From Azospirillum melinis (lineage in GTDB: Bacteria; Pseudomonadota; Alphaproteobacteria; Azospirillales; Azospirillaceae): a DNA stretch of 44,802 bases. Below the pieces are notes generated by a model. That model was not told the origin of the DNA and made no database searches. It worked only from the letters and a program-made list of their open reading frames with translations. Location of the stretch: positions 1 through 44,802 of the forward strand of contig NZ_WHOS01000059.1 in NCBI RefSeq assembly GCF_013340935.1. The letters run 5' to 3'. Positions within the stretch are counted from its first letter, which is position 1. Each line of letters starts with the position of its first letter. A program made the translations under genes and the position numbers. Of this stretch, positions 1 to 7,461 are shown piece after piece.

Positions 1-81
1 CACCGGCCTGATGGGCCGGCTGATGCAGCCCGCCCCTAAAGCCCGATGAAGGGCTGCATCAGCCGGCCCATCAGGCCGGTG
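1..81. repeat. Perfect inverted repeat at the left window end
   Basis: Bases 1-31 are the exact reverse complement of bases 51-81, separated by a 19-base loop. The right arm is the 3' coding end of the ChrR-like gene, so the left arm is an inverted copy of coding sequence. A natural terminator would not normally have a perfect 31-bp stem with one arm fully inside a reading frame. Together with the inverted copy at the right window end, this is best read as a fold-back artefact of assembly or amplification. Confidence 0.9.
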
Positions 82-764
82 AAGCGCAGCGGCGCGTCGG
101 TCGCGATCAGGCAGATGCAGTCGCGGTGGCTGTCGGCGATGGGCTGGTGGTTGGTGTCGCCATCGACCTCCGCCAGATCGCCGGGGCCGTAGCGGCCCAG
201 CTCGTCGGCGAAATGGCCGCTCAGCACCACGGTCAGCTCCAGCCCGCCATGGCCGTGGTGGGGCAGGGCGGTGCCGGGCGCGATGCGCAGAAGCTGCGCC
301 GCGCCGCCGGACGTCGTGCGCGGTAGCAGTTCCACCCGCCGCACGCCGGGGGCCAGACGCTGCCAGGACAGGCCGTCCAGAGCGGGGACATAGGCTCGCA
401 GCGGACGGGGCAAACCCGTCGCCGGTTGCGGCGCGGACGTGGCTTTCGGCTTGCTCCACTGCGGCTTGAGGCGCAGGGCCTTGCAGGGATTGGCCGGGGC
501 CTCCTCCCGGTCCAACCGGTCCAGGGTGGCGGCCAGCGAGAGGCTTTCCAGCGGGGCCGGCGGCAGATCCTCCAGCAGGGCGCCGCCCAGCGCCTCCACC
601 TCTGCCAGGGCGGCGCGGCAGTCGGGGCAATGGGCGAGATGGACCGCCACGGCCAGCGACAGCCCCTCTCCCAGGCTGCCGGCGCCATAGGCCACCAGCA
701 ACGCATCGCTGGGATGGTGGTTCGGCAGGAGGGCCAGGGCGGCATCGGGGTGGGGGGCGGTCAT
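36..764 (-). CDS. chrR: ChrR-type zinc-binding anti-sigma factor with cupin domain
   Basis: The 242-residue protein has the layout of ChrR, the anti-sigma factor that holds an ECF sigma factor inactive until singlet oxygen or related stress releases it. The N-terminal anti-sigma domain shows a His near residue 16-17 and an H42-x3-C46-x2-C49 zinc motif (VHLAHCPDC). The C-terminal half (about 140-240) is a cupin with a PHHGHGGLE metal-binding stretch. Its start overlaps the sigma gene stop as ATGA at 761-764, which is typical of co-translated sigma/anti-sigma pairs. The stop (36-38) lies inside the loop of the terminal inverted repeat, so what follows the gene in the genome is unknown. Family assignment is secure; the signal sensed is inferred from Rhodobacter ChrR. 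Confidence 0.93.
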   Translation of the reverse strand: MTAPHPDAALALLPNHHPSDALLVAYGAGSLGEGLSLAVAVHLAHCPDCRAALAEVEALGGALLEDLPPAPLESLSLAATLDRLDREEAPANPCKALRLKPQWSKPKATSAPQPATGLPRPLRAYVPALDGLSWQRLAPGVRRVELLPRTTSGGAAQLLRIAPGTALPHHGHGGLELTVVLSGHFADELGRYGPGDLAEVDGDTNHQPIADSHRDCICLIATDAPLRFTGLMGRLMQPFIGL

Positions 765-1411
765 CGGTCGTCGTCTCCCAACGCCTTGCGGATCTTGGCC
801 ATGGCCAGACGCAGGCGCGATTTCACTGTGCCCAGCGGCACGTCCAGCCGTTCGGCGATGGCCGGATGGGCAAGGTCGGCGAAGAAGGACAGCCGAACCA
901 CCTCCGCCTGTTCCGGCGTCAGCGCCGCCAGCGCGCCGCGCAGGCGGCGGGCACGGCGGTCGCCGTCCAGCAGCTCGTCGGCAGGCGGGCGGTCGTCCTC
1001 ATGCTCCAGCAGCTCGTCGTCGGACACCTCCGGATGCCGTTCACGGCGCAGCGCGTCGATGCGCAGGTTGCGCGCGATGGTGAAGACCCAGGTGGCCGCC
1101 TCCGCCTTCGCCGGATCGTAGAGCCGGGCCTTGCGCCACACCGACAGCATGGTGTCCTGCGCCAGATCCTCCGCCCGCTGCGCCGGCATGCCCAGCTTCA
1201 GCATGTACGCCTTCACCCGCGGGGCGAAATGGGCGAACAGCCGGGCGAAGGCCTGACGGTCTCCCGCCGCCACCGCGACCAGATCGGCGGACAGCCGGGC
1301 TGCCGCCGGATCGTCGCAGCCGCGCGCCGCCAGCCCGGCTTTTGTCCGGCCCGGCTTGGCCCGGTCCGCTCCGGCGGCGTGCGTCAGAAGAGTGGCGAGT
1401 GGGGCGATCAT
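761..1411 (-). CDS. rpoE: ECF sigma factor, RpoE/ChrR-partner type
   Basis: This 216-residue sigma-70 family protein has region 2 (AEDLAQDTMLSVWRKA, followed by ATWVFTIARNLRIDALRRERH) and region 4 (LTPEQAEVVRLSFF, then a helix-turn-helix ending in GTVKSRLRLAMAKIRKAL). It is the partner of the overlapping ChrR-like gene. The ATG at 1411 lies only four bases after the -10 of a strong ECF promoter (TGATCC-N18-TAACTC), so the message would be leaderless or nearly so. No good later start exists before the conserved domain. An upstream in-frame extension to 1642 lacks family similarity and would cross the promoter. Autoregulation through this promoter is likely by analogy with Rhodobacter RpoE. Confidence 0.92.
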   Translation of the reverse strand: MIAPLATLLTHAAGADRAKPGRTKAGLAARGCDDPAAARLSADLVAVAAGDRQAFARLFAHFAPRVKAYMLKLGMPAQRAEDLAQDTMLSVWRKARLYDPAKAEAATWVFTIARNLRIDALRRERHPEVSDDELLEHEDDRPPADELLDGDRRARRLRGALAALTPEQAEVVRLSFFADLAHPAIAERLDVPLGTVKSRLRLAMAKIRKALGDDDR

Positions 1412-1415
1412 GCTG

Positions 1416-1445
1416 GAGTTACGCCGACGCCTGTGCTTCGGATCA
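1416..1445 (-). promoter_or_regulatory. ECF (RpoE-like) promoter of the sigma/chrR operon
   Basis: Reading the minus strand, TGATCC (1445-1440), an 18-base spacer and TAACTC (1421-1416) match the known alphaproteobacterial RpoE pattern TGATCC-N18-TAA. The predicted start of transcription falls on or next to the sigma ATG at 1411. Assignment is by motif and position. Confidence 0.75.
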
Positions 1446-1506
1446 CTGCCACCCCTTGTCTTTTTGTCCATTCGGCCGGGGTGGCGGGAAAGCGCGAGCG
1501 TGGCGA

Positions 1507-1536
1507 TGATCCAACTGCGATCCGCCTCCGTATCCC
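1507..1536 (+). promoter_or_regulatory. ECF (RpoE-like) promoter of the FAD oxidoreductase operon
   Basis: TGATCC (1507-1512), an 18-base spacer and TATCCC (1531-1536) lie about 100 bases before the FAD oxidoreductase start. The -35 element and spacing are identical to those of the divergent sigma promoter, which supports shared control by the sigma factor encoded next door. Confidence 0.68.
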
Positions 1537-1633
1537 GATCACACGCCGAGCCTACCCAATTCGGATAGAGTGCGGCCCCGGACATCATCGAGACCCCCCG
1601 ATTACCGCCAAGTCCCCCCAAGAGGGCTGCCCC

Positions 1634-3040
1634 ATGCCGCAATCACCGCCCCATTCACCGCCCAAGACCAGCCCGCCGGCCCCGCTCGACATCGCCGTCA
1701 TCGGCGCCGGCATCGCCGGACTGTCGGCGGCGTGGCTGCTGTCGAAGTCGCACCGCGTCACCCTGTACGAGAAGGAGGACCGGCCGGGCGGCCACGCCAA
1801 CACGGTGGAGGCGGACGGTGCCGGTCCGGTCGATACCGGCTTCATCGTCTACAACGAGCCCTGCTATCCCAATCTGGTGGCGCTGTTCGACCATCTGGGC
1901 GTGGCGACGCGGGCGACGGACATGAGCTTTTCCGCTTCGCTGGACGGCGGGCGGGTGGAATATGCCGGCAGTTCGCTCGCCACCCTGTTCGCGCAGAAGC
2001 GCAACCTGCTGCGGCCGCGCTTCTGGCGGATGCTGTCCGACCTGCTGCGCTTCTACCGCGAGGCGCCGGGGCTGCTGGCAGAGTTGCAGCAGGGTTCGGC
2101 GGCGGAGACGCTGACGCTGGGCGAGGTGCTGGACCGCGGCGGCTATTCCGACGCCTTCGTCCGCGACCATCTGCTCCCCATGGCCGCCGCGATCTGGTCG
2201 ACCCCGGCCGCTGCGATGCGCGACCATCCCGCCGCCGCCTTCATCCGCTTCTGCGACAATCACGGCCTGCTGAAGATCAAGGGCCGGCCCGTCTGGCGCA
2301 CGGTGGAGGGCGGCAGCCGCAGCTATGTCGAGCGCATCCTGGCCGACATGCCCGGCGCCCTGCGCCTGAACTGTGCGGTGGAGGGCATCGTCCGCGAGGG
2401 GGGCCGTGTCCTGGTGCGCGACCGCCGCGGTGCGGTGCGCGCCCACGACCATGCGGTGATCGCCACCCATGCCGATCAGGCGCTGGCCCTGCTGGAGGAT
2501 GCCGGCGAGGAGGAACGCCGGCTGCTGGGTGCCTTCGGCTATGAGCGCAACCTTGCCATCCTGCACAGCGACGCTTCCCTGATGCCGAAGCGCCGGGCGG
2601 TGTGGTCGAGCTGGAATTATCTGGCCGAGCAGCGCGACGACGGTCGGGGGACGGGGCAGGACGCCGTGTGCGTCAGCTACTGGATGAACCGCCTGCAAGG
2701 CTTCCTGCCCCGGGAGCGCGACCTGTTCGTCACGCTGAACCCGGTGCGGCCGCCGCGCGAGGGCAGCATCCTGCGCAGCGTCCTTTACGACCATCCCATC
2801 TTCGGGATGGAGGCGCTGGCGGCGCAGAAACAGCTGTGGAGCCTGCAAGGGCAGCGGCGGACCTGGTTCGCCGGCTCCTATTTCGGCGCCGGCTTCCACG
2901 AGGACGGCGCGCAGGCCGGGCTTGCGGTGGCGGAGGCTCTGGGCGGCCTGCTCCGGCCCTGGACGGTGGCGAACCAGTCCGGCCGCATCCATGTGGGACC
3001 GGCGCCGGGCGCCCGTGCCGCCGTGCCGGAGGCGGTGTGA
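1634..3040 (+). CDS. FAD-dependent amine-oxidase-like oxidoreductase
   Basis: The 468-residue protein opens with a dinucleotide-binding motif (AVIGAGIAGLSAAWLL) followed by YEKEDRPGGHANTVEADG, the classic start of the NAD(P)-binding/amine oxidase flavoprotein superfamily. Homologues next to DUF1365 and CFA-synthase genes are a recurrent part of ChrR/RpoE regulons, where such genes have been linked to fatty-acid modification under singlet oxygen. The ATG at 1634 has an AAGAGGG ribosome site seven bases upstream. The stop overlaps the next start (TGATG at 3038-3042), so this is the first gene of a tight four-gene operon. Substrate is unknown; membrane acyl chains are a reasonable inference from the neighbours. 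Confidence 0.9.
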   Translation: MPQSPPHSPPKTSPPAPLDIAVIGAGIAGLSAAWLLSKSHRVTLYEKEDRPGGHANTVEADGAGPVDTGFIVYNEPCYPNLVALFDHLGVATRATDMSFSASLDGGRVEYAGSSLATLFAQKRNLLRPRFWRMLSDLLRFYREAPGLLAELQQGSAAETLTLGEVLDRGGYSDAFVRDHLLPMAAAIWSTPAAAMRDHPAAAFIRFCDNHGLLKIKGRPVWRTVEGGSRSYVERILADMPGALRLNCAVEGIVREGGRVLVRDRRGAVRAHDHAVIATHADQALALLEDAGEEERRLLGAFGYERNLAILHSDASLMPKRRAVWSSWNYLAEQRDDGRGTGQDAVCVSYWMNRLQGFLPRERDLFVTLNPVRPPREGSILRSVLYDHPIFGMEALAAQKQLWSLQGQRRTWFAGSYFGAGFHEDGAQAGLAVAEALGGLLRPWTVANQSGRIHVGPAPGARAAVPEAV

Positions 3041-3873
3041 TGGAGGTGCGGCCCTTCACCTCCGGCCTCTATGTCGGCAGCGTGATGCACCACCGGGTGA
3101 AGCCGGTGCGGCACCGGCTGTCCTACCGGGTGTTCAGCCTGCTGGCCGATCTGGACGAGCTTCCCCGGCTTGACCGCGACCTGCGGCTGTTCGCCCACAA
3201 TCGCTTCGGACTGCTCGGCTTCCGGGATCGGGATTTCGGGCCGCTGGGCGGGATAGGCATGGACCTCAAGGGCTGGGCCGAAGGCCAGCTTGCCGCCGCC
3301 GGGATCGAGGGGGGAGGGCCGGTCCGGCTGCTCTGTTTCCCGCGGGTGCTGGGCTTCGTCTTCAACCCGCTCTGCGTCTGGTTCTGCCACCGCCGCGACG
3401 GGACGCTCGCCGCCGTCATCCACGAGGTGTCCAACACGTTCGGGCAGCGCCACGCCTATCTGATCCCGGCCGCGGCCGGACCGGACGGGCTGGTGCGCCA
3501 GCGCTGCGACAAGGGCTTCTACGTCTCGCCCTTCATGGACATGGAGACCGCCTATCACTTCCGCATCCGTCCGCCCGGCGGGCTGGCCGGGGAGCCGCTG
3601 GCGGTGTCGATCCGCCAGACCGATGCCGAGGGGCCGGTGCTGCACGCCGCGCTGACCGCCCGACGGGTGGAGCTGACCGACGGCGCCATCCTGCGCGCCT
3701 GGGCCCGCCATCCGCTGATGACCGCCAAGGTGGTGGCCGGCATCCATTGGGAGGCGCTGCATCTGTGGCGCAAGGGGTTGGCGATCCGCCCGCGCCCGCC
3801 GGCCCCGGCCGATCCCGTCACCATCGTCAACAGCGCCACCCTGACCGTTTCCGAGAAGGCTTTCCGTCCATGA
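3040..3873 (+). CDS. DUF1365 family protein
   Basis: The 277-residue protein contains the DUF1365 hallmarks near its N-terminus (GLYVGSVMHHRVKPVRHRLSY) and centre (FPRVLGFVFNPLCVWFC, HEVSNTFGQRHAY). The biochemical role of the family is not established. It is almost always found between an FAD oxidoreductase and a cyclopropane-fatty-acid-synthase-like gene, as here, and it overlaps both neighbours by one and four bases. That points to a concerted step on membrane lipids. No signal peptide or clear transmembrane segment is visible. Confidence 0.9.
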   Translation: MEVRPFTSGLYVGSVMHHRVKPVRHRLSYRVFSLLADLDELPRLDRDLRLFAHNRFGLLGFRDRDFGPLGGIGMDLKGWAEGQLAAAGIEGGGPVRLLCFPRVLGFVFNPLCVWFCHRRDGTLAAVIHEVSNTFGQRHAYLIPAAAGPDGLVRQRCDKGFYVSPFMDMETAYHFRIRPPGGLAGEPLAVSIRQTDAEGPVLHAALTARRVELTDGAILRAWARHPLMTAKVVAGIHWEALHLWRKGLAIRPRPPAPADPVTIVNSATLTVSEKAFRP

Positions 3874-5132
3874 CCGACATGGCTACCGACATCGCTGCAA
3901 GCACGCTCCGACGGCAGCCCCGATGGCTGCGGCTGGTGACCGGAGGGGATTTGTGGACCGCCGCCCTGGCGAGGATGGCCGGCCGCATCCGCCGGGGCGA
4001 GCTGACCCTGCGCCTGCCCGACGGGCGGGCGATGTGCGTCGGCGATCCAGCCCAGGGGCCGCGCGCCGACCTGACCCTGCTGGACGGGGCGGCTGCGCGG
4101 CGTCTGCTGCTGGGCGGCGGCATCGGCATGGCGGAGGCCTATGGCGACGGGCTGTGGCGCAGCAGCGACCTGCCGGCGCTGATCGAGCTGGCGATCCGCA
4201 ACGAGGGGGAACTCGGCGGCGCTTCGAAAAGAAATGTGCTGAAGGGCACCCTGGCGGCGGCGCTCGCCAACCGGCTCTTCCACCGCAGCCATGCCAATTC
4301 CCGCCGCGGCAGCCGCCGCAACATCGCGTTCCATTACGATTTGGGCAACGACTTCTACCGCCTGTGGCTCGACCCCGGCATGACCTATTCCTCCGCCCTC
4401 TACGGGCGGGAGGGCCAGAGCCTGGAGGATGCGCAGGACGCCAAGATCGCCCGCGTCGCCGAACTGCTGCACCTGCGTCCCGGCGACCGGGTGCTGGAGA
4501 TCGGCTGCGGCTGGGGCGGCATGGCGGAGCATCTGGCCGGGCGCCTCGGCGCCTCGGTCACCGGCCTGACCCTGTCGGCGGAGCAGCTCGCCTTCGCCCG
4601 CGGCCGCGTGGAGGGCGCCGGGCTGGTTGACCGGGTCGATCTGCGGCTGATGGACTACCGGGATGCCGGCGGCCGTTTCGACCGCATCGTCTCCATCGAG
4701 ATGATCGAGGCGGTGGGGGAGGAGCATTGGCCGCGCTACTTCGCCACCCTGCGCGACCGGCTGGTGTCCGGCGGGGCGGCGGTGGTGCAGGCGATCACCA
4801 TCGACGACGCGCGTTTCCCGTCGTACCGCCGCAACTGCGATTTCATCCAGCGCCACATCTTCCCCGGCGGCCTGCTGCCCTGCCCGTCGGCCCTGCGCTT
4901 CGAGGCGGAGCGGGCCGGGCTGGTGGTGGAGCATGTCGAGACCTTCGGGGACTCCTATGCCCGGACCTGCGCGGAGTGGCGGCGGCGCTTCCTGGAGGCC
5001 GGGCAGCAGGTGGCGGCGCTGGGCTTCGACGAGCGGTTCCGCCGGCTGTGGGATTACTACCTCGCCTATTGCGAGGCCGGGTTCCGCGCCGGGACCATCG
5101 ATGTCGGGCTCTGGCGTTTCCGCAAGCCGTGA
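3870..5132 (+). CDS. Cyclopropane-fatty-acyl-phospholipid synthase family methyltransferase
   Basis: This 420-residue protein is an S-adenosylmethionine-dependent methyltransferase of the CFA synthase family. An N-terminal lipid-binding region (about 30-110) precedes the NIAFHYDLGNDFYRLWLD motif and the SAM-binding motif VLEIGCGWGGMAEHLA. Later come the conserved FDRIVSIEMIEAVGEEHW and the C-terminal RRNCDFIQRHIFPGG. CFA synthases methylenate or methylate double bonds of unsaturated phospholipid acyl chains. In the RpoE/ChrR setting, relatives act in cyclopropane or methylated furan fatty acid formation; which reaction applies here cannot be told from sequence. The ATG overlaps the DUF1365 stop (ATGA, 3870-3873). 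Confidence 0.93.
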   Translation: MTDMATDIAASTLRRQPRWLRLVTGGDLWTAALARMAGRIRRGELTLRLPDGRAMCVGDPAQGPRADLTLLDGAAARRLLLGGGIGMAEAYGDGLWRSSDLPALIELAIRNEGELGGASKRNVLKGTLAAALANRLFHRSHANSRRGSRRNIAFHYDLGNDFYRLWLDPGMTYSSALYGREGQSLEDAQDAKIARVAELLHLRPGDRVLEIGCGWGGMAEHLAGRLGASVTGLTLSAEQLAFARGRVEGAGLVDRVDLRLMDYRDAGGRFDRIVSIEMIEAVGEEHWPRYFATLRDRLVSGGAAVVQAITIDDARFPSYRRNCDFIQRHIFPGGLLPCPSALRFEAERAGLVVEHVETFGDSYARTCAEWRRRFLEAGQQVAALGFDERFRRLWDYYLAYCEAGFRAGTIDVGLWRFRKP

Positions 5133-5149
5133 GCGGGGGGACCCTTGCG

Positions 5150-5677
5150 ATGAAGATCGAGGATTTCGCCGCCAACACGCCCGAACTGCGGATCGAGCGG
5201 TATTTCGCCGGGCGAACCCATGCCTGGGGGGTGTTCGAGGACCGTTTCGGCACGCTGCGCCGCAGCTTCACCGTTGCCATCGACGGGCGGTGGGACGGGC
5301 GGGAACTGGTGCTGGACGAACGCTTCCTCTATGCCGACGGCGAGACCGAGCGCCGGGTCTGGCGCATCGCCAGGACGGCGGAAGGCCGGTATGAGGGGCT
5401 GGCCGACGACGTGATCGGCACGGCGGTGGGGCGGTCGGCCGGCAATGCGCTGAACTGGACCTACGAGATGGCGCTGAAGGTGGGCAACGACCGCTGGCAC
5501 GTGCGCTTCGACGACTGGATGTGGCTGCAGCCGGGCGATGCGCTGATCAACCGCGCCAACGTCTATCGCTGGGGCCTGTGGATCGGCACGGTCAGCCTGT
5601 TCTTCCTGCCCGAGGGCCGGTTGGCGCGGCCCGATGCCGTCAACGCGGCGGAGACACGCCCAGCCGCCGCCGAATGA
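5150..5677 (+). CDS. DUF3833 family protein
   Basis: A 175-residue protein with the DUF3833 pattern (FAGRTHAWGVFEDRFGTLRRSFTV, then RVWRIARTAEGRYEG and NWTYEMALKVG), which resembles a lipocalin-like beta-barrel. Function is unknown, but the family travels with DUF1365/CFA operons. The ATG at 5150 follows a GGGGGG-containing ribosome site, 17 bases after the CFA-like gene, so it is the last gene of the operon. Unlike many family members it has no visible lipoprotein signal. Its last 38 bases overlap the 3' end of the convergent SnoaL-like gene. Confidence 0.88.
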   Translation: MKIEDFAANTPELRIERYFAGRTHAWGVFEDRFGTLRRSFTVAIDGRWDGRELVLDERFLYADGETERRVWRIARTAEGRYEGLADDVIGTAVGRSAGNALNWTYEMALKVGNDRWHVRFDDWMWLQPGDALINRANVYRWGLWIGTVSLFFLPEGRLARPDAVNAAETRPAAAE

Positions 5678-6086
5678 GGCGCAGCGGCGCGCCCAGCAGC
5701 GGCAGGCGCAGATAGACTTGCTCGCCGGAATCCCAATGGTCGATGTGTTCGGCCACCCGCCCGTCGGCGGCCTGCCGCACCTCGCTGGTGCCGATGACGT
5801 CCATGCGGCCGATGCCGGTCACCGTCGCCTCGAACCGCCAGCGCAGGATCGCCAGATCGGGGGCGAACAGCCGGTGCGTGACGGTGAAGCGCAGGCCGCG
5901 GCAGCCGTTCAGCGTGTGGAGCAGCACAGCGCGCACCGCATCGCGCCCGCGGGCGTCGTTGAAGGGATCGCGGAACCGCACCTCCGGCACCGTCAGCGCG
6001 GGAAGCCGGTCGAGCGTGTCGACGCTCAGATGCTCAAAAAAGTCGGCCCAGGCGTCCAGCCCCTGGCGTCTGGCGTCGTCCGTCAT
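5640..6086 (-). CDS. SnoaL/NTF2-like protein
   Basis: This 148-residue protein has an NTF2-like (SnoaL) cone fold pattern, with a conserved YxxL-like opening helix region (WADFFEHLSVDTLDRL), the FRDPFNDARGRDAV segment, and IDHWDSGEQVYLRLPLLG near the end. Such proteins bind small hydrophobic ligands or act as isomerases and hydratases. The start overlaps the SDR stop (ATGA, 6083-6086), so it is translated with the SDR. A SnoaL/SDR pair commonly accompanies DUF1365/CFA gene sets. No catalytic assignment can be made from the sequence. Confidence 0.87.
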   Translation of the reverse strand: MTDDARRQGLDAWADFFEHLSVDTLDRLPALTVPEVRFRDPFNDARGRDAVRAVLLHTLNGCRGLRFTVTHRLFAPDLAILRWRFEATVTGIGRMDVIGTSEVRQAADGRVAEHIDHWDSGEQVYLRLPLLGAPLRLIRRRLGVSPPR

Positions 6087-6868
6087 GCTCCCGTCGCCTT
6101 GCGCACCAGGGGGAAGTAAAGCCGATAGGGCAGGCAGCGCGCCAGCTTCAGCTTGCGGGTGAAGCGCCGGGGAAAGGCGATCTCGAACCGGTCGCCGTCC
6201 AGCCCGCGATCCAGCCCGTCGGCCAGTTCGCGGGCCGCATCCTCCACCGGCATCAGGTCCGGCATGCGGAAGCTGTTGCGGGCGGTCAGCGGCGTGTCGA
6301 CGAAGCCGGGACAGACCAGCTGAAGCCTGATCCCGGCGCGGTCGCAGTCGGGCTTCAGCGATTCGCACAGGTTGATCAGCGCCGCCTTGGTCGGGCCGTA
6401 GGCCGCCGCCGTCGGCAGGCCGCGGTAGCCGGCGACCGAGGCCACCACCGCCAGCTGTCCGCGCCCGCGCGCCCGCATCCGCGGCAGCAGCGCCTCCAGC
6501 CCATGGACGACGCCCATATAGTTGACTTCCATCAGCCGGCGGGCGGTGTCGGCGGAGAAATCCTCCAGCGACATCGGGCTGTGGGTGCCGGCGTTCAGAA
6601 CCGCCCGGTCGATGGGCCCCAGCCCGCTTTCGATAGCGGCGACGGTGGCCGCGGTCGCCTTGCGGTCGGTCACGTCGAGCGGGAACATGCGCATCCGGCC
6701 GGGCACGATCTGAACGGCGGCGGTCAGATCCTCGACGGTGCGGGCGGACAGCGCCACCCGCGCCCCGGCATTGGCGAGATGGATCGCCAGCGCCCGGCCG
6801 ATGCCGCTGCCGGCCCCGGTGATCCAAGTGACGACGCCCTGCGGACCGCCGTCCGAGCCCTTGCTCAT
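6083..6868 (-). CDS. Short-chain dehydrogenase/reductase (SDR)
   Basis: The protein (261 residues from the chosen ATG) is a classical SDR: TGAGSGIGRALA cofactor loop, LNAGTHSP in place of NNAG, and a catalytic Ser with YGPTK as the YxxxK motif. It probably reduces or oxidises a carbonyl or alcohol using NAD(P)H; the substrate is unknown. The ATG at 6868 is preceded by GGGCGGTGAC. In-frame starts at 6889 (ATG) and 6907 (TTG) are also possible, because the predicted RpoE-like promoter would start transcription near 6911. The gene heads a two-gene operon that faces the CFA operon and is probably part of the same stress regulon. Confidence 0.88.
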   Translation of the reverse strand: MSKGSDGGPQGVVTWITGAGSGIGRALAIHLANAGARVALSARTVEDLTAAVQIVPGRMRMFPLDVTDRKATAATVAAIESGLGPIDRAVLNAGTHSPMSLEDFSADTARRLMEVNYMGVVHGLEALLPRMRARGRGQLAVVASVAGYRGLPTAAAYGPTKAALINLCESLKPDCDRAGIRLQLVCPGFVDTPLTARNSFRMPDLMPVEDAARELADGLDRGLDGDRFEIAFPRRFTRKLKLARCLPYRLYFPLVRKATGA

Positions 6869-6917
6869 GTCACCGCCCGTACCGTCCATGGCGCACGCCC
6901 CGCACAATCAAACCGTT

Positions 6918-6947
6918 GCGGTACGCAGCCAAGGCTCCGCCGGATCA
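6918..6947 (-). promoter_or_regulatory. ECF (RpoE-like) promoter of the SDR/SnoaL operon
   Basis: On the minus strand, TGATCC (6947-6942), an 18-base spacer and TACCGC (6923-6918) lie 50 bases before the SDR ATG. The -35 and spacer length match the two promoters at 1416-1445 and 1507-1536; the -10 is the weakest of the three. The -35 overlaps the stop codon of the upstream small gene. Confidence 0.55.
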
Positions 6948-7199
6948 CCAGATACGGCGGGCCAGCCGGTCGCCACGCTCCGACAGGTCGCGCATCAGGG
7001 CGCGGGCCTCGTCCTCTCCGGTCCAATGGGCGACCGACGCCACGCCGTCGGGAGTGTCCGCGGCACCGTCGCGGCCGCCGCCGGAATCGTCCGGCATGCC
7101 GAACACCTGTCCCGCCCGCGCCTCCACCACCGCGAAGCGGCCGTCGCTGGCCACCAGACGGAAGCTGCCTTTTTCCTCCACCACCGAAAGCTGGGTCAT
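6945..7199 (-). CDS. Small unknown protein (84 aa)
   Basis: I do not recognise this 84-residue protein. It opens with MTQLSVVEEKGSFRLVASDG, has a Gly/Asp-rich middle and ends in a charged helix (WTGEDEARALMRDLSERGDRLARRIW). There is no signal peptide or membrane segment. The ATG at 7199 has a clear AGGGAGA ribosome site; an in-frame ATG at 7217 has none. The gene diverges from exbB across a spacer carrying Fur-like boxes, the nearest of which is about 105 bases upstream, so iron control is possible. Its stop sits in the -35 element of the SDR promoter. Confidence 0.65.
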   Translation of the reverse strand: MTQLSVVEEKGSFRLVASDGRFAVVEARAGQVFGMPDDSGGGRDGAADTPDGVASVAHWTGEDEARALMRDLSERGDRLARRIW

Positions 7200-7304
7200 C
7201 GGCCGTCTCCCTGGCATTGTTTCATGGGCGGTTCAACCGGCGGAAGCGCCTGAAGGTTGCGGTGCGTCGAGATTCTGCGCGACAGCAGGCCGAAACGATG
7301 GTAG

Positions 7305-7319
7305 TGAGACTTATTCGCA
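7305..7319. promoter_or_regulatory. Fur-like box (site 1)
   Basis: TGAGACT-T-ATTCGCA is a 7-1-7 imperfect dyad (5 of 7 pairs), the arrangement of Fur operators. It lies between the small unknown gene and the exbB-exbD-tonB operon and could serve either direction. Confidence 0.5.
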
Positions 7320-7403
7320 CTTGGCGAAGTGGCGGTTTCTCGATCTTCGATTGTTCGTGACGCCAACAAAGTAGCGATCTGACAGCGTCGAATTCCCACA
7401 AAA

Positions 7404-7418
7404 AACGAATGATTCCGC
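7404..7418. promoter_or_regulatory. Weak Fur-like dyad (site 2)
   Basis: AACGAAT-G-ATTCCGC contains the perfect core GAATGATTC, but only 4 of 7 pairs match. It falls between the two better boxes. Confidence 0.3.
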
Positions 7419-7446
7419 ACTGGGTGCGGTCGATTTTCAGTGCGAG

Positions 7447-7461
7447 TGCGACTCATTCGCA
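7447..7461. promoter_or_regulatory. Fur-like box (site 3) before exbB
   Basis: TGCGACT-C-ATTCGCA is a 7-1-7 dyad with 6 of 7 pairs matching, about 105 bases before the exbB ATG and directly followed by a TATAAC-like element (7463-7468). Iron repression by Fur is expected for tonB systems. The 366-base spacer 7200-7565 holds nothing else that I recognise. Confidence 0.6.

Noticed and set aside
1..81. Terminal hairpin as a natural terminator of the sigma/chrR operon
   Set aside because: The stem is 31 bp and perfect, one arm is entirely coding, and there is no U-tract. The right end shows the same kind of inverted copy, so an artefact is more likely.
1439..1633. In-frame upstream extension of the sigma factor to 1642
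   Set aside because: The extension crosses both ECF promoters and has no similarity to sigma factors.
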